The notes under the pieces: generated by a model | The model's database searches: none | Told to the model about the DNA's origin: nothing | What the model saw: only the letters and a program-made list of their open reading frames with translations | Shown: piece by piece, positions 35,851 through 47,859 of the stretch | Position numbering within the stretch: position 1 is the first letter of the stretch | Layout of the letters: every line of letters starts with the position of its first letter | Made by a program: the position numbers and the translations under genes | Source of the DNA: Plectrocnemia conspersa | Lineage: Eukaryota; Arthropoda; Insecta; Trichoptera; Polycentropodidae | Length of the DNA: 64,000 bases | Assembly (NCBI GenBank): GCA_009617715.1 | Contig: VTFK01000430.1 | Location: 124,001-188,000 of the forward strand | Direction of reading: 5' to 3'

Positions 35851-38205
35851 GCATAGTATGAAGTTAAGATAACATTTTATAACATCGAGACACTTCATAA
35901 CTTCTTATAGGTCAATATGAACTTATCAAAGGTGAAACAATGAGCAATGAAGTTGTATCCTACTTTATGGAATATTAAAAAGAGGGTTACAAAACAAAAT
36001 CTTGCCTTATATATACATATATTTAATAATATTAGATCTTTAAAATATCTAGTAAGCATAAAAATGCACCTCTCACTATAAATAACACTACAAAACTTAT
36101 AACAATTATTTATGTTAAAATTAATTTGATATTATAGATGCATCTGAAATTAAACTTTTTTTTGCTCTTTCTGTCAAAGACAAGAGAAATATAACCATTA
36201 CAAATTGTGCGTCATAATAAAATAAAAAGTAAGTAAATTGATTTGAGTTATATTTATCGTAGTCATAAAAAAATCTGCTGGTAAAACTATGGTGAAAAAA
36301 TGAAAGGATTAGTCGCAAACTAGTTATTTTTTTTATCAAGATCATCGCTTATCATCTTCGGAACAGTGAACATATTATTTAATTAAATTACATCAGCAAA
36401 AAATATTTAAGGAAATTATTGCAAAAATTAATTAACAAATTATTACTTTCATTAACAAATTGTTAACAAGAAAATGGTGAATAAAATTCCGCATTTGACT
36501 TAATTTCTCAGTTCCCATTAATTTTATATATTTTTTTAAAATCTGTTTTATGCCGGAAATTATTTGATTGATACTTTTTTTACAGTATTACATTAGTATA
36601 TTTTGCCAGATCATATTATTAAAGTTTATTTATCAGTAGTAAACGTTTTTTTAATTAATTAATGATGTGCCTTGAGGCTGTTTATTATTTCGACGTCAAA
36701 TCCTATCGCGTTTAATTGATCGTTTATCATTTGATATCTTGAACTCGAATCAAACCAATCAAAACTTTGTTTGAAATAATCTTTTCAACGCTCAATAAAT
36801 TTTAGAATAAATAGGTGTAACGATGCCAAAAACTGCATATTATAAAAATAAAATTGAATATTTTACCGTTCACTAATTTAAAATGCACTTGAAACTCATG
36901 GCAACAATCACATTTTTTCTACAACATAATGTGATAGACGTAAGCTTATCTATGGACATCAAAAATAAACTAGTTTATTACTTTCACATTGAAGACCGGA
37001 TTGGATCATAATCGATACGTAGTACCGAAAATGAAGAAAGAAAGGAAAATACAGCAAATAATATACACGTAATGTGTTATTTAAAAAATGTAACATAAGA
37101 TTTATTACCACATGTGGAATATGATATGAGTCGTTTGATCTGTAATATAAAAACATAATGGGCATTTTATAAACATATGACACTACTACTTTCAGTGAAT
37201 GTGAAATACTTTATTGTACAATAACATGAAAGAAATATATATGACAAGGTCTTAACATTGTGTATCTTACAAATAATAAAAAAAATCTAACATGCAATAT
37301 AGTAATTGAAGCATTTTTTTACAAAAGCAACCAATTCATTTTATAATTAACCCCAATAAACTATATATAAAATTATATATATATATATTAAAATAAAAAC
37401 TATTATTTTTTGCTTGAGTACTTCTGTCTAATAGCAGTTCTAGCTTTTGTGTATATAATATATTTTGGTATGTCACATGTGCCCATGTAGATAAATGTAT
37501 AATATAATCCCGCTTTTCAATATAGTGATCAATCTTTCTTTTCACTTTCGCCGCTGGGCTTATTTGTATGAAGCCCTTAGAATTTTCACATTAAAAATAA
37601 CAATAAAAGCGACGTAAATTTGTATGGGAAAACCATGTTTATGGTTGTCAATTTTAATAAATATGTTATTTTTTTTATAAACATTTTTTGCATACAAAAT
37701 GCTTTGTTGTGCTCTAAAAATGCATGTTCATTTTTTTCATATAATTAATAAATATGTTAATATTTTTTTACCATAAGCAATTAACTTTATATATTATAAA
37801 GTAAATTACAAATTAATGGTAAAATATCTAGATGGAATGTATAATATATTATTCTAAATGTTTTAATAATAGATCATTCGTGGATTTATTTATGTTTTTA
37901 CCTACAACTAACAATTAACTCTTACTGCAAAGAACAGGATGGTTCAAATCATCCGATATGATAGGTTTATGTATTTTTTCAAACATATATTGAAAAAATA
38001 TCATTTACATTTAAATGTTTTACCATTGTGTGATTAAATCACATTCTATATTATTTTTCTAATAATTTAATTACTTGCATAATAATTTTAATAGTCATAT
38101 TATATTGGGACAATTGTTACTATTATATAAAAAAATGGAAGACAGTATTTGAACTGTATTTTAGTAAATATATAAATAAAATAAAGTTTGCTTATCAACA
38201 TATTT
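35851..38205. other. AT-rich intergenic DNA
   Basis: Mostly AT-rich. A patch at 36650-36790 has several homeodomain-type words (TTAATTAATTAATGATG, AATTGATCGTTTATCATT) and may be regulatory. No gene is supported. Confidence 0.4.
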
Positions 38206-38216
38206 TTTGTTCAGGG

Positions 38217-38286
38217 AGGCGCCAGGGACACCAACGGGTTTGAGCCACAGCAGAAAGTGGATCTTGAATCGTCAACCAGCTGAGGT
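38217..38286 (+). other. Possible 70-nt internal exon (unassigned)
   Basis: A 70-base GC-rich segment is bounded by a good acceptor (TTTTTTGTTCAG) and a good donor (GAG|GTAAGC). After one leading base it reads 23 open codons ending GLSHSRKWILNRQPAE. I do not recognise the peptide and found no partner exon. Against it, the middle (ACGGGTTTGAGCCACAGCAG) resembles the B-box region of the SINE head at 1385, so it may instead be a SINE fragment. Confidence 0.3.
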
Positions 38287-38409
38287 AAGCTCAGTTACTT
38301 TTTTTCGGCTCACATTGAAGTTCTTATCCCTTGGCTTGTCGAGCCCTATTAAAAACATTTTAGAATACTAGCACAGCAGAGTACAAGCTTATGTACAGAG
38401 AGGCAGAAT

Positions 38410-38690
38410 ATTTTATTTAGTAGTACTATAGTGGACTTGTTCCAACGGCCTTACCACTGATGGCAGCCAGAGTGACACTTGAGTTTGGCACTCCCTCCAG
38501 AGGAAAACACTAGTTACTCAATTTTGCGGTTGAGTGTAACATCCTAGAAAGATAAACCCTCGACTTTCATTTGACGCCACAAGGTGAAATGGTTGGGGCT
38601 GACAATGGTGGCGTTTTGGTCCTTAAAATTATTGCCTGTGACAGTTCACAAAACGCTCTCTCTGCCCACATCCGCAAAAGCAATGAAAAA
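38410..38690. promoter_or_regulatory. GC-rich island
   Basis: A 280-bp stretch of balanced composition without a sustained frame. On the minus strand it contains CATCAGTG|GTAAGG, a possible donor. It may be a promoter, non-coding exon or enhancer. Confidence 0.2.
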
Positions 38691-39442
38691 TTATTATTCT
38701 ATTATTCATAAAGCTTGCCATCGAGACAGACATATATTTAACTTAACAAAACATTAGTAAAATCGACATTTCAAAACACCTAAAATTGCACAATAACTTC
38801 TCAGATTTTTTAATGTCATTAATTACCGCAAAATCTCTTCAAACCAATTTATTCATACGCTTCACAATTCGTCTAAAAATATAAATGTACTCACATCGAA
38901 TAAGCATTGCTAAAATTATCCTTTGTCATTATCAGACGGTCGCCAATCATGATAGCACTTTGAAACGTAAGCTTTCAAAAAGTGATGAATGGAGGTGGAG
39001 CTAGATTAGTATTTGCTTTCTCGGATCAGTAGACTAAAAATGATATGGTATAGCTGCTCGGACTGGCAGATGACTTATAGACTCTTAAGAGCCAATTCAA
39101 CTTAATTTTATACGACTCTCGTCCGATTCTGACACCTGTATTTTTCTGTACATATTTAACAAAATATATATATTTTATAACAAACAGGTTTTATAACATT
39201 CAACTGACCAATGAGGACCAATCCTGAAACTCCTTGTAGTCAAATAGCGATTGATATTTATGAGGGATGACCTGTCAATATCTACTGTTATTAGACATAC
39301 CTACTTTCCCAAAAATATTCGAATAACTAATTAATCCAAAAGGTGATAGTAACGCGGAACCCTCCATAGGCCGTTCCGATAAATAATAGGTTTAAACATA
39401 TCATTTTATAATCAAATTAGCATTTTACCAACTAGTAAGCTT

Positions 39443-39500
39443 AAAATGCTGCGAACGTTGAAAATGGAACGAACCATTTTTGTCTCAATTTTTTAACCTA
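39443..39500 (+). repeat. Dispersed repeat, family D copy 2
   Basis: AAAATGCTGCGAACGTTGAA onward matches 9138-9190. Confidence 0.5.
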
Positions 39501-40274
39501 TAAGTATTTGTGAAAGAGTGATTTAATATAAAACGAAAAAACGGAACGGTCAGATAGATATGTCTTATTATGTACAATACCTTTGCAATTTGCGCAGTAT
39601 TGAATATGTGTCTATTTTCGCCTCAATACTGCTTCAACTCGTCTCAAAGATCAGGTTGAACTCTTGGGATTCGGTTTACTACTTAACTCGAAAGTAGGAG
39701 TTCATTTTTGCTATTTTAATGGTCATCTTTGTCTATTCGGCGAATTCCATTTAGTCAGAAGTCAGAAGCAAAGTGTGCGTTATGTAGTCAAGCTCTGCTT
39801 TCTGAAATTCTTGACGGAAAAAGTAGAATTTATTCAAAACGATAGTGTTATAATTTATAAACCGGTAAAAAAATAGGAGAAGTCCAACGTTCCTTCCAAT
39901 TCTCGATCCTTTAAGCAATGTGAATGATTTAGGACAAAACCAGACTCTTTGTTATTGTCTGTATTTATTTAACGGTAGTTGTAAGTTATTATTGGTTTAT
40001 CAGATTATCCCAGGTATTACTATTTTATAAATTAACAATAATTGCATTATTCTTTCGGTCTTTGTAAACACTAGTTGTATCAAATACTATTTATTGTAAT
40101 AGTGGTATATTTTTTGTTTTAATATTTTAAAATCTAAACCAGCAATGGTAGTGGAGATAAAATAATCTCAGTTAAGCTATATTATGCATTCTGTTTTTCA
40201 ACCGGTCATAATGCTACAAAAGTAGTTTAAACACCTGTAATGCAATGGGCAGGGATTTGGGTTCTTAATTAAGG

Positions 40275-40670
40275 TTCTTGGTTAATAACGGGTGGGCAAT
40301 TTCAACATTGTATTTCGTTCAAAGAAAGAATTCTGCGAATTTCGATCATAGTAGATACCGCTGATAAACGTTCTATTCACAAATATTTTTCGATTTTTTG
40401 TTAAAAAAGAGCGTCTCATTGTCTCGCATTTCAAAACAATATTAGGGCACATAAAGGACCATGGATTTTAGAGCAGCACTAGTCACTTGAGTATATTGAG
40501 AGAGAAAACGATTAAGTGTGTTGCGTAAGTATAAAAATTGTTTCATTCAAAGATTTTTTAAATTTCATTCGAGATTGTATCAATTAATATTTTACAAATA
40601 TTAGACCAATCATTCGAATATTCTTATAGTTGAAAATAGAACGAATAATTCGAATATTTGATTCAGAAAA
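40275..40670 (+). repeat. hAT-like element fragment (relative of 56870-57179)
   Basis: Words in the same order as at 56870-57179: TTTCGTTCAA, GAATTTCG.TCATAG, AGCGTCTCATTGT, CACTAGTCACT, TATATTGAGAGA and the AT-rich TTCGAATATT end. It carries about 105 extra bases near its right side relative to the intronic copy. It has no intact terminal repeat of its own. Confidence 0.6.
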
Positions 40671-40689
40671 ATACATTATATAGATTAGC

Positions 40690-41340
40690 AAGGATGCCAT
40701 TAAATGTAGTGTAAAAATTTCTTTCCAGATATTTTGATAATAAATATCTACGTAATGGCGGGTAGTCCTTGGAGGTTGTTAGTGAAGATATTAGGGCTGC
40801 TATAAAAGCAGATCGGATATTAATGAATCAGATCGTCGTCTTCTTGTCTTGGTTAACCAAAGAATATTATTGTTCTTATCTCCGCCACGCCATTATACCT
40901 AGATGTGATTCATTCAATTTTGATGAAGTATTTATTAGAAATATTAAAGCCTTGAAAATCTGATAATTTTTAATAACAAAACATTACATACTAATTTCCA
41001 ATGTTATGCATCAAATAAAATATTTTCACATTAATGACTTTTAAAGTAGTTTTTGGGGCTATGCATACAAAAAATTGTATGTCATACACAGCCAGGCGCA
41101 TAAACATACATCATCGTAAAAATACAATCATAACGTGACAGGTTTTCACCGAAATTGGATGGTGTATTTTTTCGACAAATCGAGTACCTCTCTGCTACAT
41201 AATATATGTATGCGAAAGGTATAATTTAGTCATATTTAATTTTAATAAAATAGACGGAATAAATTTCGCTTTTAGTTTTCATACATTTGATTGAAATGAT
41301 TGGATTAGTAATTAAAAAATCCAATTTCGTAATTTAATCA
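40690..41340. other. Intergenic DNA, no supported gene
   Basis: A 64-codon plus-strand frame at 40769-40963 has no recognisable motif. The rest is AT-rich. Confidence 0.35.
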
Positions 41341-41344
41341 AGAA

Positions 41345-41735
41345 GAATCATATCTCAGATCTCACGTCCTCGTTAAAGGTCAGACTGCAATATAAAAGTT
41401 CAATCTAAAACGCGTTTATATAATACAATAACTATTAGTATACGTGCGTTTAGCGCCTTGCGTAACAACACACGCGTTAAATTCATTTATATAACCCAAA
41501 ATTGAGATTCAGACCGACTTTTCGTGATGAGAACTGAGCGATTTCTAAACGCGTCTGTCAGAACGTCTCTGCGTTCACGACGTTGTGAATGTTGTTTCAT
41601 ATTTATGATATTTGACGGTCACTGTCATTTGACTACCACTGACGAACTATTACGTGCGGAGCAACAGTCTTGTAATGGACAAACTTTCATCTCAAAGTCA
41701 CAAGTCCTAAAAAGAAGTAGTAATCGCTTCTATAA
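41345..41735. promoter_or_regulatory. CpG-containing island with TATA-like motif
   Basis: A balanced stretch with AATATAAAAG near 41390, several ACGCGTT words (near 41410, 41470 and 41549) and a 71-codon frame at 41524-41739 that lacks any recognisable feature. It could be a promoter or a transposon remnant. Confidence 0.2.
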
Positions 41736-42235
41736 TTAATCTTATCCGGTACATGCACAAGCGTAAATAAAAAATATACTAAAAGTCTATTAAAGCGTTT
41801 TAATAATGTAAAAAATGAAAGCATTATCTAACGATCCAGTAATGGAGCACGTTAAAAAGCTGTTTTGTGAAAATTAGTCCCTGCTTTCCGGTTAAAAAGT
41901 AAAGGTAATATTTTAAAATTAATGACGGAAAAAACTACATAATAGTTAACATGGAGTTTGCCAAAAAAAATTATATTACAAAGACATTGGAGGTTTATTT
42001 CTCATTGTTAATTTTTTTCTAATATAAATATATGTATGATAAATGGTGTAGTGTTAAGTATTAACAATGACATTAGCTAGTTAAAAAAAGAGACCACCTA
42101 ATAAACGGCTAATGACGCTCTTCATTTAAATTCACTGCTCTCAGAAACTGATTTAATTAATACTACATATATATGGGAGTTCTCGTTTTTACTTTTCATC
42201 TTTTTTCCAAATGTTTCAATCTCAGATATTGAGAC

Positions 42236-42790
42236 CTTTCGATTCTAAATATAATGGATATAGCTCAGATTTCGAAAGCAGCAGATAAATTAAGTCACAA
42301 TTTATTATCACGATAAAATACATTAACGTGGATAAGGAGAGTTATGTTAAATTATGATATTGTATGTCCTAGTATTAAAAACCAATTACAAACAGTAAGT
42401 TTATCTTGACGGACAATAACACGTAGAATTTAATGTATTGATAATGATGTGAATAAGCAACTGTTATCAATATTACAATCGACAAGGTGGTATTCAATCG
42501 CTCTCGATGAAAGTACTGATCAAAATGGTACAGCTCAATTATTATTTTTTTATAAGAGCATGTACCCCTGATTTCGACATAATTGAAGAACAATCAACGG
42601 AAATGATACATTTGAACAAGTAAATAATTTCCTAATCAAATATAAATTACGATGGAAAAAACTCGTGAGTGTGACTACTGAAGGAGCACCAAGCTTAACT
42701 GGAAAAAATTCAGGAGTTCTAAAGAAAATAATGGGCAAGATTAGTGAGGAATGTAAGGATAAGGAACTAATAACAATTCATTGTATTTTT
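42236..42790 (+). pseudogene. hAT-superfamily transposase relic (GTF2I-repeat/ZBED-like)
   Basis: A broken reading frame for the catalytic region of a hAT transposase of the type annotated as GTF2IRD2- or FAM200-like. The diagnostic blocks, in order on the plus strand, are YSIALDESTDQNGTAQLL near 42490 (the family's LDESTD block with its catalytic Asp) and, after stops and a small frame change, VSVTTEGAPSLTGKNSG near 42664. An in-frame TGA near 42568, another stop and a shift before 42610 show it is dead. Weaker upstream similarity starts near 42270. Zinc-finger and dimerisation regions are missing. Confidence 0.8.
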
Positions 42791-42879
42791 GTATTTGATA
42801 TATGAATATGTATATGAGTATTTTTGTATTTCCCTAAAATTTATTTTTAAAAAATAAGAGTACTCAGGGCTGGCCCTGT

Positions 42880-43180
42880 CTGCCAAATAAATTATATTTT
42901 CACTGGTAAAAATATATATCTGTGAAAATCTATTTCAATATGATTTCACTGAAATGACATATTTAAAAAATATTTTCGGGTTAGATTCGAGATTTTTTTT
43001 AGGTATAGCCCGAGAATTTCTAGTTCAGTATCAAAAATTCATATCAGATTTTTTCAGCCCCCCTTGGAAAAAACTGAGCCAGTGGTCGTTTTTAATATTT
43101 CGATATCATTCAAATTCATAGGATTACATGCATTTTTATGGTCAAATTAAAGGGGAGGGGGAAATAATCTTAAGCCAATA
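42880..43180 (+). repeat. Dispersed repeat, family C copy 1
   Basis: AATTATATTTTCACTGGTAA, then TATATATCTGTGAAAAT, GAGAATTTCTAGTT, TTTTAATATTTCGATATCAT and GGTCAAATTAAAGGGG occur in the same order at 47505-47800. A GC-rich CAGGGCTGGCCCTGTCTGCC lies just before (about 42867) and may be its end. Confidence 0.7.
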
Positions 43181-43184
43181 ACAA

Positions 43185-43800
43185 TATTATGAGTTGATTT
43201 ATTTTATTTAGCAACACATATTGATTTTAAATGTAATATTTCTTCAGAAAGATCAGCAGTATTAAGTATTTTTTGCCTTTTCCGAATTTCATCATCATTT
43301 TAGATGCAAAATAACCACATGAAAATATATGCATTATTTATTAATTTTGCTTCATCAAATATAGTTATTAAATTAGCGATAATACAATCAATAAAAACAT
43401 TAAATTTATATAATTCAGCTGATGCTGTTACTGCTTCTTTATTATTTCTTGGCTGCTTCCTTTTTTGTCTATCTAAATGTCTGATCAAATAGCTAAATTT
43501 ACTGCTACTCATTTATATTCCTTGGATATTTTCTCTTAATTAAGTGATTTTTTATAAGGCAATAAGATCGACAATAATTTGCAAACAGTTTTTAACACAA
43601 AACTGCACAAAAAAATACAATCTGTTTCTTTGATTAATAATGCTTATTGTGAAAGTATATTACTTCCTAGAAAATGCGTGCTTTTGAAGGCAATGTTCCA
43701 CTCCTTTTATTTATTTTAGTATTGTGTGAATTATGCAAAAGAAACATATCTGAAATACATACATCGCAAATGTCAGTTTTTATTTATTTTAATATATTTT
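43185..43800. other. AT-rich intergenic DNA
   Basis: AT-rich, with overlapping short open frames on both strands near 43300-43510 that are not supported as genes. Confidence 0.4.
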
Positions 43801-43805
43801 TTTCA

Positions 43806-43905
43806 GAGTCGGGCCCTTCAAGGAGAACATGCCTTAGGATTCTTTCCGTCTCCCCCCCCCCCTCTCGGCAGGCATGATCCCAACCATCTTGGTAACTGAC
43901 ATTGG
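43806..43905. other. GC-rich fragment with C-homopolymer
   Basis: A 100-bp GC-rich patch containing a run of about 13 C. On the minus strand it reads open without stops. It may be a fragment of a transposon reading frame, but no diagnostic motif is visible. Confidence 0.2.
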
Positions 43906-44356
43906 ACATGTTCATAATATTTTTAGTACTCTACGGAACTAATTAATAAATCGTTTTTACTTTATTTTTTCACAAATTTTTAAACGTTTTAAATTAATTC
44001 CTAAGTTTAGACATTTTTTTCTAAAATAAAACTGGTATGTAATAAAATAAACATATTATTTTTATTTTACCTATGATTCAATAATAATATCACAAATAGC
44101 TACCTCACTTCCAAGAAAGATGACCCCCAAGTTGGATTAAATGAGACTATATACATTTTTAACCAATAAAATGTAAGATCTATTACTTGTATCTTTCCCA
44201 AGTCTATGCATGCACAAAACCGTACCAAGGAAATCTATAGTTAAGTTTGTCTCAACATAATTTTTTTTAAATACATGGGTATTATATCAATTATTTTTGA
44301 AACCCACCAAGATCTGGAGACGTGTGCCATATATGCTTCTGTGGTAATCTGCCACT

Positions 44357-44644
44357 GATGCATCCAGTAGCGTAGCTAGGGTATGTGCCGCCCGGGGCAA
44401 TTTTTAAAATTGCTGCCTCCCCCCCATACTTTTTTTTTGCAGGATCAAAAAATCAGCATTTCTTAAAATAATAAATTGATTATTGTTAAGCTCTTGCTAT
44501 TCGTAGATTTACATAAACTTTAGTTTATTCAGGGTTAAGAACCACACTAGACGATTCCATCGCGAATATGCTGCCCCCAAGTAAGTGCCGCCCGGGGCGG
44601 CCCGCCCCCTCCGACCCCCCCATAGCTACGCCACTGGATGCATC
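44357..44644. mobile_element. 272-bp non-autonomous hAT-type element with perfect 8-bp TSD
   Basis: The element spans 44365-44636. It begins CAGTAGCGTAGCTAGGG and ends with the inverse, CCATAGCTACGCCACTG. It is flanked by identical 8-bp direct repeats GATGCATC at 44357-44364 and 44637-44644. An 8-bp target duplication and CAGTGGCGTAGC-type ends are characteristic of hAT transposons. The interior has GCCGCCCGGGGC near both ends and C/G runs, with no coding capacity. The perfect duplication implies recent insertion. Confidence 0.9.
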
Positions 44645-44979
44645 CAATAAAATATTTTAAGTTTTAGAGGCATCACAAACACTAAATTGTATATATAGCA
44701 TACACAATCAAATAATAATTTTTATATATTTCTTGCTAATGCGACACACTAAACGTTGTCACATATTTGATATATATTCTCACATATGTGTATCTTCTTA
44801 CTATAAATGGCAAAAATAAAAGCTCTTATGTTGAGAAAATATGATATCAACGTTGATATCTGATGATTTGTGATAAATACAATTTTGCCTTTCATCTTTT
44901 CGCTCTTATAATAACATATTTTTTTTCTATCTTTGCTCCCTATTCGTTTGCAATTTTGACATGTTAATACGGACACTTT

Positions 44980-45255
44980 CCCAGCAATTTGGTGCTATAG
45001 CTTCCATTTCGGCCCCACCCTCGGTGGCAGGTGAGTGCTTTGTCTGGACGTCTGCGGAGGAGCAGCAGCTAGCCTGGAAGGTGGTAGCTCTGCTCCACTG
45101 ACAGCATGATCGATCGGCACCATTTACACAACAAAAACATCCTGGCCGAATGTAATCCTGCCAGAGCAAACACAAGGGTCCCACAATCCCTCGTTCGCCA
45201 GCTCGCTGAGCGTAGCGAAAAATCCCACACGAACGCTTTCCGCGACGTTTAATGA
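44980..45255. other. GC/CpG-rich island, unassigned
   Basis: An abrupt 275-bp GC-rich block inside AT-rich DNA. Frames are open on both strands (for example SAPPSVAGECFVWTSAEEQ on the plus strand), but stops interrupt them and no family is recognisable. It could be a transposon gag or ORF1 fragment or a promoter island. Confidence 0.3.
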
Positions 45256-46493
45256 AAATACCAAAAAAATATACATATACATATGAATGTATACATGTAT
45301 AACATATATACATTCTCAACAACATAAAATAGCATATACACGTGTATACAATTATAAAATAACGTTTTTCGCTTAACGACAACAAACAGGAATTCACGCC
45401 AAGTCCTATATATATATATATATAATATAAAACGGGACTGAACAACAATAAAATACATCTATATCGGTACTTCTAAGCTCGCGTATTAAGTTATTATTGT
45501 TGTCCTAAAATATGATGAAAATAAAATGTAGTATAATACATAATGGTACAGATTGGAATGTGGAATGTGTATAATAATTGTAATTAAAGTAATCGTATTA
45601 AATTGAGACATGTTCCTATGAACCATACATAAAATAATAACGCTCATTATCACTGCCATATAAATTTTAGATTATAATTTACAGTATATAAAAATGTGTT
45701 TATCAATGTGAAACTTAACTGACAGTCCGATAAAAGCAAAATTTATAGGTCTACTAAAATCAAATAAAATGAAATAAATTGGTAGGCGTAGTAAATCAAT
45801 AAGCCGAATGCTATTAATAATTGACATTGTTAATTCGCAATATAGATTCGTATTAAAGCGGTCCTAAACTGGATTCTGTGTGGGTTTTATTAGTTTTTTT
45901 ATATCAACGAGTTGAAGAGAAAGTACTACATTTTAATACACACGTAATTTATTCTAATTAGGATCGTAAAAGCTAAGGGATATTCTCATATATTAATCCA
46001 ATATTGACATGTAGGTATTCGTTTCTATTGATATTAAAAATTAAGTTGGAGCTGAATAACGCCTTCGGGCTATATTGAACTCTTTGAATACTGCTTTATA
46101 GTTGTATGTAATTAATCTTAAATAATAATTTACCGTTACATGCTTTCTCTGTAACATTGATAACGTTTTGACCTATGTTTTGTAATAGGAGTAAAAAATA
46201 TGTTCTATTATTATTCATCAACAAAGAGAACATTGCTTTCTATTAAAATGATCTATCTACATATTTTCACAAAGCGTATAATACTGGTTTTTAGATTCTG
46301 ATAAATCTGAGGTGTCATATAAATATGTTAATATTTCTATAAATAATTTAAACATTACTCTATAATACGCTTACAATAAATTTATAATTATTAGATGTGT
46401 CAAAAAATCAGGTATATCAATTTGCCAGTTTGATTTTTTGCTTCGCACGAAAGTAGCGTTTTTGTACAGAGGTCTTAAACTTATTTAGTATTT

Positions 46494-46541
46494 CTTTATT
46501 TATATTGCTATATATTAAAATATATAGCAATATAAATAAAG
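46494..46541. repeat. Perfect 23-bp inverted repeat with 2-bp spacer
   Basis: CTTTATTTATATTGCTATAT onward (46494-46516) is exactly mirrored at 46519-46541, separated by AA. It would form a 23-bp hairpin or cruciform. It does not sit at a gene end, and composition alone rarely gives a perfect arm with interior GC pairs. Confidence 0.9.
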
Positions 46542-46980
46542 TATATAAAAAATAAATAAAATATTCTAATATTTAATCACTAGTTTTTTTACACATTTTA
46601 GCATGTACATTGAGTATACATCACCGGAAGGCACAACTTTTATTTGCATTTTATTTAATTAATTAAGCTGCATCTTTTTTTAGTGAAGCGTGAACGAAAT
46701 TGCGTATTTATTTTATATTCCCTATCAGTTAAAATATCTCATTATTATATATTTTTTTATTCCTAATATATATGAGCTAGCTCAATTTTAATGAGCATTA
46801 CGATATTTATCCGTGAGATTAGGAAAATCTAGCTAAACCTGATCTGTGATGATCGATCGGAATTATAATTATATAATAATCACTAATCAACAGGTCATTT
46901 TTTTGCCGCGTGATTTTCGCGCAACACTTGAGCGTTTAAGTTAAGATTTTTTATAATAATATTACGACGAATGATAAGTA

Positions 46981-47220
46981 AGAATAAATTGAAGCACATC
47001 AAAACCGAATTTTGACCAATAGAAGAGCGCAAAAAACAATTATCCCTTCTCAGATGTCAAAAATTCACGTCAAAAGCAATAAAATCGTGCCGTCGCCGTC
47101 GCAGTGCGACGGCACCGACACGATTTTATTGCTTTTGACGTGAATTTTTGACTTCTGAGAAGTGATAATTGTTTTTGCGCCCTTCTATTGACCAAAATTC
47201 GATTTGAATCTACTTTATCC
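46981..47220. mobile_element. Foldback MITE, copy 1
   Basis: A long near-perfect palindrome about 240 bp in extent, centred at 47104 (CCGTCGCAGTGCGACGG). The arms, of over 100 bp, read in from each side as ACCGAATTTTGACCAATAGA, GAGCGCAAAAA, CAATTATC, CTTCTCAGA.GTC, ATTCACGTCAAAAGCAATAA and AATCGTGCCGTCG. The arms differ at only a few sites. No target duplication is clear. Confidence 0.85.
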
Positions 47221-47504
47221 AATACTCTCATATCAGAATTCCGTAATAATATCGGTAAGGATAGCTATCATATTTTTAAAACATAGTATAATATCGAAAT
47301 GTAGGCAAACTTTGGAGCAATATGGGAGATACAACGTCTGTCTGTACTTCTTCTTCTGCGGTTTAGAATCAGGGACGTCATTTCATTTTTTTTTAATATT
47401 TATATTTCATTAAGATTCATAGTTTCTAATTAAATGACATACATTTTTCTGACCAATTATGTAAATATTACTACATATGGAAGTTAAAATCATAATACTT
47501 TACT

Positions 47505-47800
47505 AGTACCTGCAAGATAAATTATATTTTTACCGTTAAAAATATATATCTACCGGTGAATATGTATTCCGATAAGATTACACCGAAAAGACATATTTTC
47601 TGAATAGATTATTTTTTTAGGGATAACTCGAGAATTTCTGGTTTATAATTAGTGACGTAATTTTAGCTTTTTCCAGGGAGTTGGCCAGTCAATAGTCGTT
47701 CTTTCGTTTTAATATTTTGATATCATTTGATTCATAGTATTTCATGAAATGTCATGCATTTTTTGGACAAATTAAATGGGGGCTTTTCTCATTTTCTTAA
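47505..47800 (+). repeat. Dispersed repeat, family C copy 2
   Basis: Second copy of the 42880-43180 family: AAATTATATTTTTACCGTTA, then TATATATCTACCGGTGAA, GAGAATTTCTGGTT, TTTTAATATTTTGATATCAT and GGACAAATTAAATGGGG. Confidence 0.7.
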
Positions 47801-47859
47801 TGGATTATAAAAACCAGAATTACTTTTACCACTTACGTCAGGTACTACATTCAAACTTA

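Noticed and set aside
44927..45448. 173-codon minus-strand frame
   Set aside because: Half is AT-rich low-complexity sequence and half is the GC island; no conserved motif and no clear splice boundaries.
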